Assembly: GCF_028290495.1 (NCBI RefSeq)
Contig: NZ_JAQGJT010000132.1
Location: 1-42,801 of the forward strand
Reading direction: 5' to 3'
Source of the DNA: Tardiphaga sp.
GTDB lineage: Bacteria; Pseudomonadota; Alphaproteobacteria; Rhizobiales; Xanthobacteraceae
DNA: 42,801 bases
Both the position numbers and the translations under genes were made by a program. Positions within the stretch are counted from its first letter, which is position 1. The number at the start of each line of letters is the position of its first letter. Of this stretch, positions 1 to 8,886 are shown one piece after another. The notes beneath the pieces were generated by a model. That model made no database searches and was not told the DNA's origin. It saw only the letters and a program-made list of their open reading frames with translations.

Positions 1-787
1 CGGCGTTCATGTCCTCGCCGGGGTTGCGGTAGCTGAACAGGTTGGCATCCGAGGCCGGGCACAGGCTCTTGCAGGTGCGCTCGTCGTCGGCAAAGCGGCT
101 CTGCACGGTGGCGAACGAGATCGGGAAATAGGATCCGTCGCAGGTGCGCACGCAGACGGTGCGGTAGGTGCCGGATGGCGCCGCGGCGGGGGCGTCGATC
201 GGCGGTGAGTCGGGGCTCGGCTCGTTGTTGCCGAACAGGTTGTTGAGAAAATTGCCGGGGCCCGAGCCGCCGGGATTGCGCGCGGCGGCGGCGTATTGCG
301 GACCGCAATTGTTCTGCGCAAGCGCCAGCAGCACAGAGCGGCGCTGGCTGTCGCGGTCCGAACTGCCGGGAGTGCCGACGCGCAGCCGTTCCAGATTGCC
401 GGTGATCTGGTCGAGATTGCCGCGCATCTGTTGAATCTGGTTGTTGACCGGGCCGCACTGCTGCGATTGGCCGTTGAACATTGAGAAGAAGCCGGACGAA
501 TCGCAGCCCATCCGGCGCGCCTGTGCGGTGACGCGGTCGAGTTCCGACTGCTGCTTGGAAGCGGCGTCCTCGTAGCGGCGCAACTGTTCGGCCCGCGCCG
601 GATCGCCGCCGCCGCGATCAACGGTCGCGAGTTGCGCTTCGAGCCGGACGCACATTGGATTGGCGCCGGGCTGCGCACCGGGCGGCATGCCCTGCGCAAA
701 GACATCGAGGCTGAGCGAGAACGCGCCTAGCAGGACGGCGCCGGTCAGGGCCCAGCGGGAGAGGGAGGCATTCAACCTGTCAGACAT
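1..787 (-). CDS. DUF2865 domain exported protein (3' end outside window)
   Basis: Reading the minus strand from the ATG at 787 gives an open frame to base 1 (262 codons), so the C-terminus lies outside the window. The N-terminus is a typical signal peptide: a short charged start, a hydrophobic stretch around residues 11-30 and a likely cut after VFAQ. A glutamine/asparagine-rich, probably helical middle follows, and then a cysteine-containing module with CVRTCDGSYFPIS followed by CKSLCPASD. That module is the hallmark of the DUF2865 family of rhizobia, which has no assigned function. The protein is therefore probably periplasmic or surface-exposed. No strong ribosome binding site is visible, but the signal peptide fixes this start. 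A long open frame in another phase of the same strand (7-705) has arginine/serine/proline-biased composition and is not a gene. Confidence 0.85.
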   Translation of the reverse strand, partial: MSDRLNASLSRWALTGAVLLGAFSLSLDVFAQGMPPGAQPGANPMCVRLEAQLATVDRGGGDPARAEQLRRYEDAASKQQSELDRVTAQARRMGCDSSGFFSMFNGQSQQCGPVNNQIQQMRGNLDQITGNLERLRVGTPGSSDRDSQRRSVLLALAQNNCGPQYAAAARNPGGSGPGNFLNNLFGNNEPSPDSPPIDAPAAAPSGTYRTVCVRTCDGSYFPISFATVQSRFADDERTCKSLCPASDANLFSYRNPGEDMNA

Positions 788-1001
788 AAAGGGCCATTGC
801 AGCACATCGGGTCAGATCGGCGCGGGTTCGATGCATGGCAAACCCCTTGCCGGCATTGCCGAATTCGCCACGTGGTGGAAGATTTCCGGGGCAACAGCAA
901 CGCCGCCTTCCCATAGCGGCTTCTCGCGGCAGGGTCACGTCGTTTCCGGGGCTGTACTGTGGCGGCAACGCCGCAAGTTTCTCGTTCTGCGCAGAAGGCC
1001 G

Positions 1002-1301
1002 TCAGCGCTGGCAGGTGATCGCGATGTATTCGTTGCAACCACCGCTCGCGCAGGCGGGGGCCTTCGGCACCGAGCCGGTGATCTCGTCGGGATCGACCCG
1101 GCGGAAGGCGGTCGCCTGGGCGAATTCGTGCGATTTGCAGTAAGACAAAGCGGCAGAGGCGCCGCATTTCTCGCCGCGGGCGAGGCAGCGGTCGATGCCG
1201 TAGCCGTCGGACTGATTGGCGATGATGAAGACGCGGGAATCGGCCAGAGCGGAGGTGGCGGCCAGAACGGAGGCGGCCAGCAACATCGCAATCGATTTCA
1301 T
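1002..1301 (-). CDS. Small exported six-cysteine protein
   Basis: This 99-residue protein has a clear Sec signal peptide (MKSIAMLLAASVLAATSALA, cut before Asp21). The mature part of about 79 residues contains six cysteines (39, 46, 55, 84, 89, 97), suggesting up to three disulfides in the periplasm. I do not recognise a named family. It lies on the same strand as the DUF2865 gene, with a 214-base gap between them in which I see no further gene. Small cysteine-rich exported proteins are common in Bradyrhizobium, and no function can be assigned here. The signal peptide and normal codon composition make it convincing as a gene. Confidence 0.75.
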   Translation of the reverse strand: MKSIAMLLAASVLAATSALADSRVFIIANQSDGYGIDRCLARGEKCGASAALSYCKSHEFAQATAFRRVDPDEITGSVPKAPACASGGCNEYIAITCQR

Positions 1302-1570
1302 GACGCACCTTGTGATTGAGGGAACCTGACCTCATCCAATAAGGGTGAAGGTTTAAGAATCATTAACCATGCGGCCCAAATCGGCACCATGGCACCGCTT
1401 TCTGCGGGCCTTGACGGCAAAGCCCCGGCTGCCGCATGGTGCCGCGAATGAACGGTTTTCTCGCCAATTGCGGCCTGCGCCGCGAGATTATCCGCTAGCA
1501 ATTCGCTGGCTGAGGCCGTCTTTTCTCAACCGAGATCATTGGACGCCCGGCCATCAGGGACGGGACAGTC

Positions 1571-2965
1571 ATGGATTTTCGCCTTTACGACACGCTGACC
1601 AAAGAGAAGCGCAGCTTCGCGCCGATCGATGCCGACAACGTCCGGCTGTATGTCTGCGGTCCCACGGTCTACGACTTCGCCCATATCGGCAATGCCCGCC
1701 CGGTGATCGTGTTCGACGTGTTGTTCCGGATGCTGCGCTACATCTATGGCCCGGACCAGGTCACCTATGTCCGCAACATCACCGACGTCGATGACAAGAT
1801 CAATGACCGCGCGATCCGTGACTTTCCCGGCCTGCCGCTGAACGACGCCATCCGCGCCGTCACCGAGAAGACCGCCGAACAGTTTCACGCCGATGTCGCA
1901 GCGCTCGGCTGCCTGCCGCCCACCTTTGAGCCGCGCGCCACCGATTTCGTGCTGCCGCGCGCCGACGGCAAGACCGACATGGTGACGCTGATCAAGCAGT
2001 TGATCGCGCGCGGTCATGCGTACGAAGCCGGCGGCGAAGTGCTGTTCGATACCGAATCGATGCCGGATTACGGCTTGCTGTCGGGCCGCAAACTGGAAGA
2101 CCAGCAGGCCGGCGCGCGCGTCGCCGTCGATGCGCACAAGAAGCATCCGACCGATTTCGTGCTGTGGAAGCAATCCTCCGCGGAAGAGCCCGGCTGGGAA
2201 AGCCCGTGGGGCAGGGGCCGTCCGGGCTGGCATATCGAATGCTCGGCGATGTCGGCCGCCTATCTGGGCGAGACCTTCGACATTCACGGCGGCGGCCTCG
2301 ATCTGATCTTCCCGCACCACGAGAACGAGATCGCCCAGTCGCGCTGCGCGCACGGCACGGAGGCGATGGCCAACTACTGGATGCACAACGGCTTCCTGCA
2401 GGTCGAAGGCGAGAAGATGTCGAAATCGACCGGCAATTTCGTTACCATCCGCGAATTGCTGAACGACTGGCCGGGCGAGGTGGTCCGCCTCAACATGCTG
2501 AAGACGCAGTATCGCTCGCCGATGGACTGGACGCTGAAGGGCCTGGAAGAAAGCGCCAGGACGCTCGACGACTGGTACTGGGTCGCTGCGGACAACAAGG
2601 GCGGCCATCCCTCCAGCAAGGTGATCGACGCGCTGTCCGATGACCTCAACACGCCGCAGATGATCGCGGCGCTGCACGGCCTGCGCAACGGCGCCGCCGC
2701 CGGCGACGAAAAGGATCGCGGGAAGTTCGCGGCTTCGCTGCGCATGCTCGGTTTCCTGTCGGAGACCGCGGCCGAATGGGCCGGGCGCAAGCAGCAGGCC
2801 AGCGGCGTCGATGCCGCACAGATTGACGGCCTGATCGCGGACCGCACAGCGGCGCGGGCGCGCAAGGATTTCGCGGAATCCGATCGCCTGCGTGACGAAC
2901 TGGCGGCGCTCGGCGTGACGATCAAGGATTCCAAGGACGGCACCACCTGGGAGATCGCACGCTGA
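1571..2965 (+). CDS. cysS: Cysteinyl-tRNA synthetase
   Basis: The 464-residue protein charges tRNA-Cys with cysteine in the cytoplasm. It is a class I synthetase with the HIGH-type motif as HIGN at residues 38-41 and the KMSKS motif at 282-286. The zinc-site residues are visible: Cys29 in the YVCGPTVYD segment, the Cys of HIECSAMS and the histidines of IFPHHENE. Length is normal for the family. The ATG at 1571 follows GGGACAG and gives the expected N-terminus. Its stop codon overlaps the start of the next gene by one base (TGATG), so translation of the acetyltransferase behind it is probably coupled. The 269 bases upstream hold no convincing gene. Confidence 0.97.
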   Translation: MDFRLYDTLTKEKRSFAPIDADNVRLYVCGPTVYDFAHIGNARPVIVFDVLFRMLRYIYGPDQVTYVRNITDVDDKINDRAIRDFPGLPLNDAIRAVTEKTAEQFHADVAALGCLPPTFEPRATDFVLPRADGKTDMVTLIKQLIARGHAYEAGGEVLFDTESMPDYGLLSGRKLEDQQAGARVAVDAHKKHPTDFVLWKQSSAEEPGWESPWGRGRPGWHIECSAMSAAYLGETFDIHGGGLDLIFPHHENEIAQSRCAHGTEAMANYWMHNGFLQVEGEKMSKSTGNFVTIRELLNDWPGEVVRLNMLKTQYRSPMDWTLKGLEESARTLDDWYWVAADNKGGHPSSKVIDALSDDLNTPQMIAALHGLRNGAAAGDEKDRGKFAASLRMLGFLSETAAEWAGRKQQASGVDAAQIDGLIADRTAARARKDFAESDRLRDELAALGVTIKDSKDGTTWEIAR

Positions 2966-3468
2966 TGGGACAGGCGATGCCTCAAGCCACACTGCGGCCG
3001 TTCCTGCCGACCGACACGCCGATTCTGGCCGCGATCTTTGTGGCCTCGATCGCCGAGCTGACCGGCGACGACTACAGCGAAACCCAGCAGGCGGCGTGGG
3101 CCTCTGCTGCTGAGGACGAGGCAGCGTTCGGCAAGCGCCTCGCCGGCCAGTTGACGCTGATCGCCAGTATGAACAGTTCGCCGATCGGGTTTGTCTCGCT
3201 GCGCGGCGCCGATCACATCGATCTGCTCTATGTGCATCCGAGTGCCGTTCTGCGCGGCGTCGCCGCCATGCTGTGCGATGCGCTGGAGAAACTGGCTGGC
3301 GCGCGTGGCGCGAAAACCCTGACGGTAGACGTTAGCGACAACGCGCAGGAGTTCTTCCTCAAGCGCGGCTATATCGCGACACGGCGTAACACCATCACAT
3401 TGGGCGAGGAGTGGCTCGCCAACACCACGATGCAGAAGACACTCGGCGAGGCATCGCCACCCGTCTGA
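2965..3468 (+). CDS. GNAT-family N-acetyltransferase
   Basis: This 167-residue protein has the layout of a GCN5-related acetyltransferase. A beta strand (GFVSLRGADHIDLLYVHPSAVLRGVAAML) leads into the acetyl-CoA-binding turn, and a C-terminal strand-helix (FFLKRGYIATRRNTI) is typical of the fold. The acetyl acceptor cannot be predicted. The start overlaps the cysS stop by one base, and a second ATG four codons later (2977) is also possible. The VOC gene starts ten bases downstream, so cysS, this gene and the VOC gene probably form one transcript. Confidence 0.85.
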   Translation: MGQAMPQATLRPFLPTDTPILAAIFVASIAELTGDDYSETQQAAWASAAEDEAAFGKRLAGQLTLIASMNSSPIGFVSLRGADHIDLLYVHPSAVLRGVAAMLCDALEKLAGARGAKTLTVDVSDNAQEFFLKRGYIATRRNTITLGEEWLANTTMQKTLGEASPPV

Positions 3469-3478
3469 GGAGACCGTC

Positions 3479-3898
3479 ATGATCGACCATGTCTCGCTCG
3501 CCGTCAGGAATCTTGGGCAAGCGGTGCCGTTCTACGAGCGCATCTTCTCGGCGCTCGGCATGACGAGGCTGGTGACGCGGCCGGGAATGGTCGGGTTCGG
3601 CAAGACTTATCCGGAAGTCTGGATCAATTTTCGCCCTGACATGCAGCCGCTGTCGCCGGACGGCGGTGCGCATCTGTGCCTGCGGGCAAAGTCGATCGAG
3701 GAAGTCGATGCCTTCCACGCGGCGGCGGTTTCGGCTGGCGGGATCTCGGAAAGCGCGCCGTCGATGCGCCCGCATGATCGCGTGCGCTATTACGCGACGT
3801 TCATCGCCGATCCGGATGGTAACCGGATCGAGGCGGTGACGTTTCTGAAAAGTAACGCCGACGCTGACGCTGTCATTCCGGGGCGAGACCAGCGTTAG
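3479..3898 (+). CDS. VOC-family (glyoxalase-like) protein with a repeat-derived tail
   Basis: The protein is 139 residues long with one vicinal-oxygen-chelate fold: it opens with MIDHVSLAVRNL and ends its fold with DPDGNRIEAVTF, the usual metal-site His and Glu segments. It probably binds a divalent metal and a small substrate that cannot be named. The start is supported by GAGGAGA eight bases upstream. The last residues, from about Asn125 (SNADADAVIPGRDQR), look unnatural. From 3871 they are translated from a palindromic repeat (3871-3988), which also supplies the stop codon. The original C-terminus may have been altered by insertion or replacement there. Confidence 0.85.
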   Translation: MIDHVSLAVRNLGQAVPFYERIFSALGMTRLVTRPGMVGFGKTYPEVWINFRPDMQPLSPDGGAHLCLRAKSIEEVDAFHAAAVSAGGISESAPSMRPHDRVRYYATFIADPDGNRIEAVTFLKSNADADAVIPGRDQR

Positions 3899-3988
3899 CT
3901 GCGAGCGAACCCGGAGATGGTGATGAATATCTCAGGGTTCCGGGCCTAGGCCATCCGGCTGCGCCGTCTGTCGCATCCCGGAATGACA
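3871..3988. repeat. Palindromic extragenic repeat overlapping the VOC gene end
   Basis: The ends are a perfect 12-bp inverted repeat: TGTCATTCCGGG at 3871-3882 and CCCGGAATGACA at 3977-3988. The interior (GCGAACCCGGAGATG... GGGTTCCGGGCC) resembles the short repeats scattered through Bradyrhizobium intergenic DNA. It separates the convergent VOC and LOG genes and could fold as a hairpin in RNA. A smaller relative with the same CCGGAATGACGGGG core occurs at 15632-15651. Confidence 0.75.
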
Positions 3989-4002
3989 ACTTGTTGAAAT
4001 AA

Positions 4003-4608
4003 TTACAGCCGGCTGGCGACTTCCGGGTCCAGTTTCTTGGCTGCTTCCGAGGCTTGGGCTGCGGCGGCGCGCAAGCGGGGCAGGATGTCCTCGACCTGCT
4101 CGGCCTTCAGCACTTCCAGCGGCAGCGTCGGCCGGATGAAGGCGGTCGAGCGCATATGGCTGAGCAGCTCCAGCAGCGGCTCCCAGAAGTTCTCGATATT
4201 GGCGAGCAGGATCGGCTTGCTGTGGCGGCCGAGCTGTTGCCAGGTCAATTGCTCGACCAGCTCTTCCAGCGTTCCGATACCGCCGGGCAGTGCGACGAAC
4301 GCGTCCGAGCGCTCGAACATCAGCCGTTTGCGCTCGTGCATGTCGTGGGTGACGATCAGTTCCTGGGCGCCGGTCAGCGCATTTTCGCGCTTGGTCAGGA
4401 ACTCGGGGATGATGCCGGTGACGCGGCCGCCGTGCTTGAGGACCGATGAAGCAACCGCGCCCATCAGGCCGATCGAGCCGCCGCCATAGACCAGGCCGAC
4501 GCCGCTTTCCGCAAGCGATTTGCCGAGCGCGATGGCCGATTCCACGAAGCGGGGGTTGGTGCCGGGGCCGGAGCCGCAATACACGCAGACGTTCTTGATG
4601 ATGCTCAT
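4003..4608 (-). CDS. LOG-family nucleotide phosphoribohydrolase (TIGR00730 type)
   Basis: This 201-residue Rossmann-like protein carries the family signatures YGGGSIGLMG (41-50) and PGGIGTLEE (108-116). These define LOG/YgdH-type enzymes that cleave nucleoside 5'-monophosphates, classically cytokinin riboside 5'-monophosphates, releasing the base. In a soil bacterium the role could be cytokinin activation or nucleotide salvage; the sequence does not decide between them. Length is typical of the short bacterial form. The gene converges with the VOC gene across a palindromic repeat and diverges from the ABC exporter, with 213 bases between the two starts. Confidence 0.9.
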   Translation of the reverse strand: MSIIKNVCVYCGSGPGTNPRFVESAIALGKSLAESGVGLVYGGGSIGLMGAVASSVLKHGGRVTGIIPEFLTKRENALTGAQELIVTHDMHERKRLMFERSDAFVALPGGIGTLEELVEQLTWQQLGRHSKPILLANIENFWEPLLELLSHMRSTAFIRPTLPLEVLKAEQVEDILPRLRAAAAQASEAAKKLDPEVASRL

Positions 4609-4821
4609 GACAATTTATGTGGCAGTGCGGGATCACAGCGTCAAGACCTGCGTGATCGCAGAACGGGAAATTGATACTCGCTGCACCCTCCTGAGCGGGA
4701 AAAGAATGCACTGCGGAGGGTGCGACAACCCGGCAAAGAGTCTATATGCATTCCAGCATGCAACCGACCTTCAGCACCGCGCGGCGCGACGCAGCCGCCT
4801 CGTTCGTTTCCGGCGCCATCA

Positions 4822-6765
4822 ATGACTAGACCCGCCGATACCACGAACGACGGCGACGCCCCCACTGCCGCAAATTCCATCGAACGCGGTACGCTGATGG
4901 CGACGCTGGTTCACCTGTGGCCCTATATCTGGCCCGGCGACCGCGCCGACCTGAAGATGCGCGTCGTCTGGTCGATGGTGCTGCTGCTGATCGCCAAGCT
5001 GGCGACGCTGACGGTGCCGTTTACCTTCAAATGGGCGATCGACGCCCTGACCGGCGCCGACACCGCGCCGCTTCAATCGTCCAACTGGATGTTGTGGCTG
5101 ATCGCCTCGCCCGTCATCATGACGGTGAGCTACGGCCTGATCCGCGTGCTGATGGCGGTGCTGACGCAATGGCGCGACGGCATTTTCGCCAAGGTGGCGA
5201 TGCATGCGGTCCGCAAGCTGGCGTTCCTCACCTTCGTCCATATGCACGAATTGTCGCTGCGCTTTCACCTTGAGCGCAAGACCGGCGGACTGACACGGGT
5301 GCTGGAGCGTGGCCGCCTCGGCATCGAGGTGATCGTGCGGATGGTGATCCTGCAGCTGGTGCCGACGGTGGTCGAGGTCTCGCTGCTGATGGGCGTGCTG
5401 CTGTGGCAGTTCGACTGGCGCTACGTGCTGGTCACCGCGATCACGGTGTTCGTCTACATGTACTACACCTACATTGCGACCGAATGGCGGATCGAGATCC
5501 GCCGCAAGATGAACGATTCCGACACCGAGGCGAACACCAAGGCGATCGACTCGCTGTTGAACTATGAGACCGTGAAATACTTCAGCGCCGAAGCGCGCGA
5601 GGCGGAGCGTTACGACCGCTCGATGGCGCGCTACGAGAAGGCCAGCGTCAAGACCTACACCTCGCTGGCGCTGCTCAATACCGGGCAGGCGATCATCTTC
5701 ACCTGCGGCCTCACCGCGACGATGCTGATGTGCGCGATCGGCGTGCGCAGCGGTCGTAATACGGTCGGCGATTTCGTCATGATCAATGCGATGATGATCC
5801 AGCTGTACCAGCCGCTGAATTTCATGGGTATGGTGTATCGCGAGATCAAGCAGGCGGTGATCGACATCGAGAAGATGTTCGGCGTGTTGCAGCGTAACCC
5901 GGAGGTCAAGGATCTTCCCGGTGCGAAGCCGCTGGTGGTCGCCTCCGGTCATGTCCGTTTCGACAACGTGCAGTTCGCCTACGACCCGGAGCGTCCGATT
6001 CTCAAGGGTCTGTCCTTCGAGGTGCCCGCCGGCAAGACCGTGGCCATCGTCGGTCCCTCCGGTGCGGGCAAATCGACGATCTCGCGGCTGCTGTTCCGGC
6101 TCTATGACGTGTCCGGCGGGACCATCTCGATCGACGGCCAGAACATCCGCAACGTCACGCAGTCCAGTCTGCGCGAGGTGATCGGCATGGTGCCGCAGGA
6201 CACCGTGCTGTTCAACGACACCATCCGCTACAACATTCGCTACGGCCGCTGGGACGCCACCGACGAAGAGGTGGAGGAGGCCGCGCGCACCGCGCAGATC
6301 GACAGCTTCATCCAGATGTCGCCGAAGGGCTACGAGACCGAAGTTGGCGAGCGCGGCCTGAAGCTGTCGGGCGGCGAAAAGCAGCGCGTGGCGATCGCCC
6401 GCACCGTGCTGAAGGCGCCGCCGATCCTGCTGCTCGATGAGGCCACCTCGGCGCTCGACAGCCACACTGAACAGGAAATCCAGGATGCGCTGGAAAAGGT
6501 CTCGCGCAACCGCACCTCCTTGGTGATTGCGCACCGGCTCTCGACCATCGTCGGCGCCGACGAGATCATCGTGCTCGACCAGGGCCGTATCGCCGAGCGC
6601 GGCACCCATAGCCAGCTACTGGCCGCGGGCGGTCTCTATGCGAGCATGTGGAACCGGCAGCGCGAAGCCCAGGAAGCCCGCGAGCGGCTGGCGCTGATCG
6701 CCGACGAGGCTGCGGCCCCGAATCGGGTGCCTCCGGTCTTGATGACGCCGGACGCGGCGGAATAG
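4822..6765 (+). CDS. Atm1/HMT1-type ABC exporter (fused permease-ATPase)
   Basis: I start this half-transporter at the ATG at 4822 (647 residues), because the 34 codons upstream from 4720 look like untranslated DNA. The N-terminal half has about six membrane segments. The C-terminal half is an ATPase with Walker A GPSGAGKST (411-419), signature LSGGEKQR (from 515) and Walker B ILLLDEATSALD (from 535), followed by the switch histidine in IAHRLST. The NDSDTEANTKAIDSLLNYETVKYF segment is characteristic of the mitochondrial Atm1 and bacterial heavy-metal/glutathione exporter group. Such proteins export glutathione-linked sulfur or metal compounds across the inner membrane. No clear ribosome binding site is seen. 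Confidence 0.92.
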   Translation: MTRPADTTNDGDAPTAANSIERGTLMATLVHLWPYIWPGDRADLKMRVVWSMVLLLIAKLATLTVPFTFKWAIDALTGADTAPLQSSNWMLWLIASPVIMTVSYGLIRVLMAVLTQWRDGIFAKVAMHAVRKLAFLTFVHMHELSLRFHLERKTGGLTRVLERGRLGIEVIVRMVILQLVPTVVEVSLLMGVLLWQFDWRYVLVTAITVFVYMYYTYIATEWRIEIRRKMNDSDTEANTKAIDSLLNYETVKYFSAEAREAERYDRSMARYEKASVKTYTSLALLNTGQAIIFTCGLTATMLMCAIGVRSGRNTVGDFVMINAMMIQLYQPLNFMGMVYREIKQAVIDIEKMFGVLQRNPEVKDLPGAKPLVVASGHVRFDNVQFAYDPERPILKGLSFEVPAGKTVAIVGPSGAGKSTISRLLFRLYDVSGGTISIDGQNIRNVTQSSLREVIGMVPQDTVLFNDTIRYNIRYGRWDATDEEVEEAARTAQIDSFIQMSPKGYETEVGERGLKLSGGEKQRVAIARTVLKAPPILLLDEATSALDSHTEQEIQDALEKVSRNRTSLVIAHRLSTIVGADEIIVLDQGRIAERGTHSQLLAAGGLYASMWNRQREAQEARERLALIADEAAAPNRVPPVLMTPDAAE

Positions 6766-6784
6766 CTTTTCAATGTAGATCTCG

Positions 6785-6916
6785 TGTCCCGGATGCGGTG
6801 CAGCGTGAAACGCTGCGCCGCAGATCCGGGACCCATGCTGACAGCGCGCGGTCGATGGGCCCCGGATCAGCAGCGCACCATGCCCTCAAGAGGGCGCGTT
6901 GCGCAGCATCCGGGGG
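6785..6916. repeat. Pair of palindromic repeat units
   Basis: Two adjacent hairpin units lie downstream of the ABC exporter. In the first, an arm at 6785-6805 beginning GTCCCGGAT pairs with 6811-6832 ending ATCCGGGAC. In the second, CCCCGGAT (6860-6867) pairs with ATCCGGGG (6908-6915). The CCCGGATGCGGTGCAGCG-type core is a recurrent Bradyrhizobium repeat. No protein-coding role is seen. Confidence 0.65.
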
Positions 6917-6923
6917 AAGCGAC

Positions 6924-7044
6924 TGCGTTGCAGACCGCGACCTATGGCTCGAACAACAAGGGTTTCGCGTGCTGCGGTTCTGGAATAATGAGGTGTTGAA
7001 CAACACCGGCGGGGTGCTCGAAGTTACTATCGAGCACCTTGGCC
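6924..7044 (+). pseudogene. Fragment of a DUF559 (restriction-endonuclease-like) gene
   Basis: One frame here reads DRDLWLEQQGFRVLRFW and then [19 protein letters not shown]. This is the highly conserved C-terminal segment of DUF559 proteins, a PD-(D/E)XK nuclease-like family related to very-short-patch repair enzymes. Only about 40 codons are recognisable. No start codon or upstream domain is present, and the frame runs into a repeat on each side. It is a decayed remnant, probably carried in with the surrounding repeats. Confidence 0.7.
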
Positions 7045-7056
7045 GTACCTCGCCAG

Positions 7057-7131
7057 CCCCCTCTCCTGGCGCGACTGTCGTCGCGCCACCCTCTCGCCGC
7101 CTGCGCAGCTTCGCTGCTTGGGGGAGAGGGG
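7057..7131. repeat. Inverted repeat with inner perfect hairpin upstream of psd
   Basis: The outer arms are CCCCCTCTCC (7057-7066) and GGGGAGAGGGG (7121-7131). Inside is a perfect 8-bp stem with a 4-base loop, GGCGCGAC-TGTC-GTCGCGCC (7068-7087). The element ends about 20 bases before the psd start, so it would lie in the psd leader if transcription begins upstream. Confidence 0.6.
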
Positions 7132-7150
7132 AAGAAAGAAGCCTGACCCC

Positions 7151-7849
7151 ATGTCCATCGCCAATTCCATCCGTGCGCAAATTCCGCCGATCCACAAGGA
7201 AGGCTACCCGTTCATTGGCGGCTTTGCCCTGGCGACCCTGATCCTGTTCTGGATCTGGACGCCGCTGGGCTGGATCGGCACGGTCCTGACGGTGTGGTGT
7301 GCGCTGTTCTTCCGCGATCCGGTCCGCGTCACGCCGATCCGCGAGGGCGTCGTGGTGTCGCCCGCCGATGGCCGGGTGTCGCTGATCCAGATGGTGCTGC
7401 CGCCGGCCGAACTCGGCCTTGGCGACGTGCCGCTGCTGCGGATTTCGGTCTTCATGAGCGTGTTCAACTGCCACGTGAACCGCAGCCCGGTCGCCGGCCG
7501 CATCGAGCGCATCGCCTACCGCCCCGGCAAGTTTATCAATGCCGAACTCGACAAGGCCTCCGACGACAATGAGCGCAATTCGCTGGTGATCTCGATCCCC
7601 GGTGGCCGCATCGGCGTGGTGCAGATCGCAGGCCTGGTGGCGCGGCGGATCGTCTCATTCGTGCGCGAGGGCCAGATGCTCGGCGCCGGCGAGCGTTTCG
7701 GCCTGATCCGGTTCGGCTCTCGCCTCGACGTCTATCTGCCCGAAGGCAGCAAGGCGCTGGTGTCGGTTGGCCAGACCGCGGTAGCCGGCGAGACCGTGCT
7801 GGCCGATTTCAACATCGGCGACGGCGGCCGCACCTACCGGGTTGATTAA
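7151..7849 (+). CDS. psd: Phosphatidylserine decarboxylase proenzyme (short form)
   Basis: The enzyme converts phosphatidylserine to phosphatidylethanolamine at the inner membrane. I use the ATG at 7151 (232 residues); the in-frame start at 7118 lies in a repeat. Two hydrophobic segments near residues 20-50 anchor the protein. The conserved [20 protein letters not shown] and C-terminal [10 protein letters not shown] segments are all present. Self-cleavage at the Gly-Ser of that last motif would create the pyruvoyl cofactor on the short alpha chain. The length fits the short archaeal/alphaproteobacterial-type Psd rather than the longer E. coli form. It lies directly upstream of pssA, which supplies its substrate. 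Confidence 0.95.
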   Translation: MSIANSIRAQIPPIHKEGYPFIGGFALATLILFWIWTPLGWIGTVLTVWCALFFRDPVRVTPIREGVVVSPADGRVSLIQMVLPPAELGLGDVPLLRISVFMSVFNCHVNRSPVAGRIERIAYRPGKFINAELDKASDDNERNSLVISIPGGRIGVVQIAGLVARRIVSFVREGQMLGAGERFGLIRFGSRLDVYLPEGSKALVSVGQTAVAGETVLADFNIGDGGRTYRVD

Positions 7850-7876
7850 CCCCGTTCCCCGGCCTGCAGGGTCGAT

Positions 7877-7897
7877 GCTCCGCCACAATGGCGGAGC
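7877..7897. promoter_or_regulatory. Perfect hairpin between psd and pssA
   Basis: GCTCCGCCA (7877-7885) and TGGCGGAGC (7889-7897) form a perfect 9-bp stem with the 3-base loop CAA. It lies in the 74-base psd-pssA gap and ends 26 bases before the pssA start. There is no T-run, so it is not a classic terminator. It may affect message stability or tune pssA expression. Confidence 0.45.
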
Positions 7898-7923
7898 AGG
7901 GTAGGGTTTGCTATGAGGAAGCC

Positions 7924-8814
7924 ATGCAGATGCCCCTAGACCCGTTGCCTGAGACGCGCCGCCGCCGGTTCCGGACGATTCCGATCCGGATGCTGGTGCC
8001 CAATATGATCACCCTGCTGGCGATCTGCGCCGGCCTGACGGCGATCCGGCTCTCCACCGAAGGGCGGATGGAGCTGGCGGTCGCCGCGATCGTGTTCGCC
8101 GCCGTGCTGGACGGGGTCGATGGCCGTGTCGCCCGCATGATCAAGGGCCAGTCCAAGTTCGGCGCCGAACTCGACAGCCTCGCCGATTTCGTCAATTTCG
8201 GTGTCGCGCCGGGCCTGATCCTGTATTTCTGGCAGCTTCACGACCTCAGCAATTTCGGCTGGATCGCGGCGATGATCTTTGCGATCTGCGGCAGCCTGCG
8301 GCTGGCGCGTTTCAACGCCGAGATGGATGACCCCAACAAGCCGGCCTTCGCCGCCAACTTCTTCACCGGCATGCCGGCGCCGCTCGGCGCCATCACCGTG
8401 CTGCTGCCGATTTATCTATCGTTCCTGGGTATGCCGACGCCGCCCGCGGCGCTCACCACGCTGTTCACGCTGCTGATAGCGTTTCTGATGGTGTCGCGGC
8501 TGCCGGTGTTCTCCGGCAAGTCGACCAACATGCGGGTGCCGCGCGAATTGGTCCTGCCGGTGGTCGCGGGCGTCGTGCTCTTTATCGCGCTGCTGATCGG
8601 CTACCCTTGGCATGTGCTGTCGCTGCTGTCGGTGCTGTATCTGCTCAGCCTGCCGATCGGCTGGAAGTCGTACCGCGACCAGGAGCGCGCGCTGGCAGCC
8701 TCGACCGCCGCCGTGGCACCGGTTGATCCTGCCATTCCCGCCGAGGCCGCCCCGGACACGCCCCATGCGCCGAGCGAGCCCGCGCCCGATGACCGGCCGG
8801 TGCGGTTGAACTAG
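7924..8814 (+). CDS. pssA: CDP-diacylglycerol-serine O-phosphatidyltransferase
   Basis: The protein makes phosphatidylserine from CDP-diacylglycerol and serine, the step before Psd. The ATG at 7924 (296 residues) is preferred because GAGGAA lies just upstream, at 7915-7920; an upstream in-frame ATG at 7888 falls within the hairpin stem. The CDP-alcohol phosphatidyltransferase signature is complete: DGVDGRVAR followed by GxxxxxELDSLAD, with the aspartates that bind metal and catalyse. Several membrane segments follow. The last 40 residues are alanine/proline-rich and look disordered. It forms an operon with psd. Confidence 0.95.
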   Translation: MQMPLDPLPETRRRRFRTIPIRMLVPNMITLLAICAGLTAIRLSTEGRMELAVAAIVFAAVLDGVDGRVARMIKGQSKFGAELDSLADFVNFGVAPGLILYFWQLHDLSNFGWIAAMIFAICGSLRLARFNAEMDDPNKPAFAANFFTGMPAPLGAITVLLPIYLSFLGMPTPPAALTTLFTLLIAFLMVSRLPVFSGKSTNMRVPRELVLPVVAGVVLFIALLIGYPWHVLSLLSVLYLLSLPIGWKSYRDQERALAASTAAVAPVDPAIPAEAAPDTPHAPSEPAPDDRPVRLN

Positions 8815-8886
8815 CGCACTCTTTCCACACGATCAGACGACGACATCCGGCAAAGACCGGATGCGAAACACGACAGGGAGAACTCC

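Noticed and set aside
1353..1366. Two TTAA boxes resembling a CtrA site
   Set aside because: The spacing is six bases instead of seven and no motility or cell-cycle gene is adjacent.
4720..4821. Upstream extension of the ABC exporter by 34 codons
   Set aside because: The extra residues are unlike family N-termini and lie in the divergent promoter region.
6648..7241. 197-codon open frame after the ABC exporter
   Set aside because: It overlaps the exporter end, the repeats and the psd start; only the 40-codon DUF559 segment inside it is meaningful.
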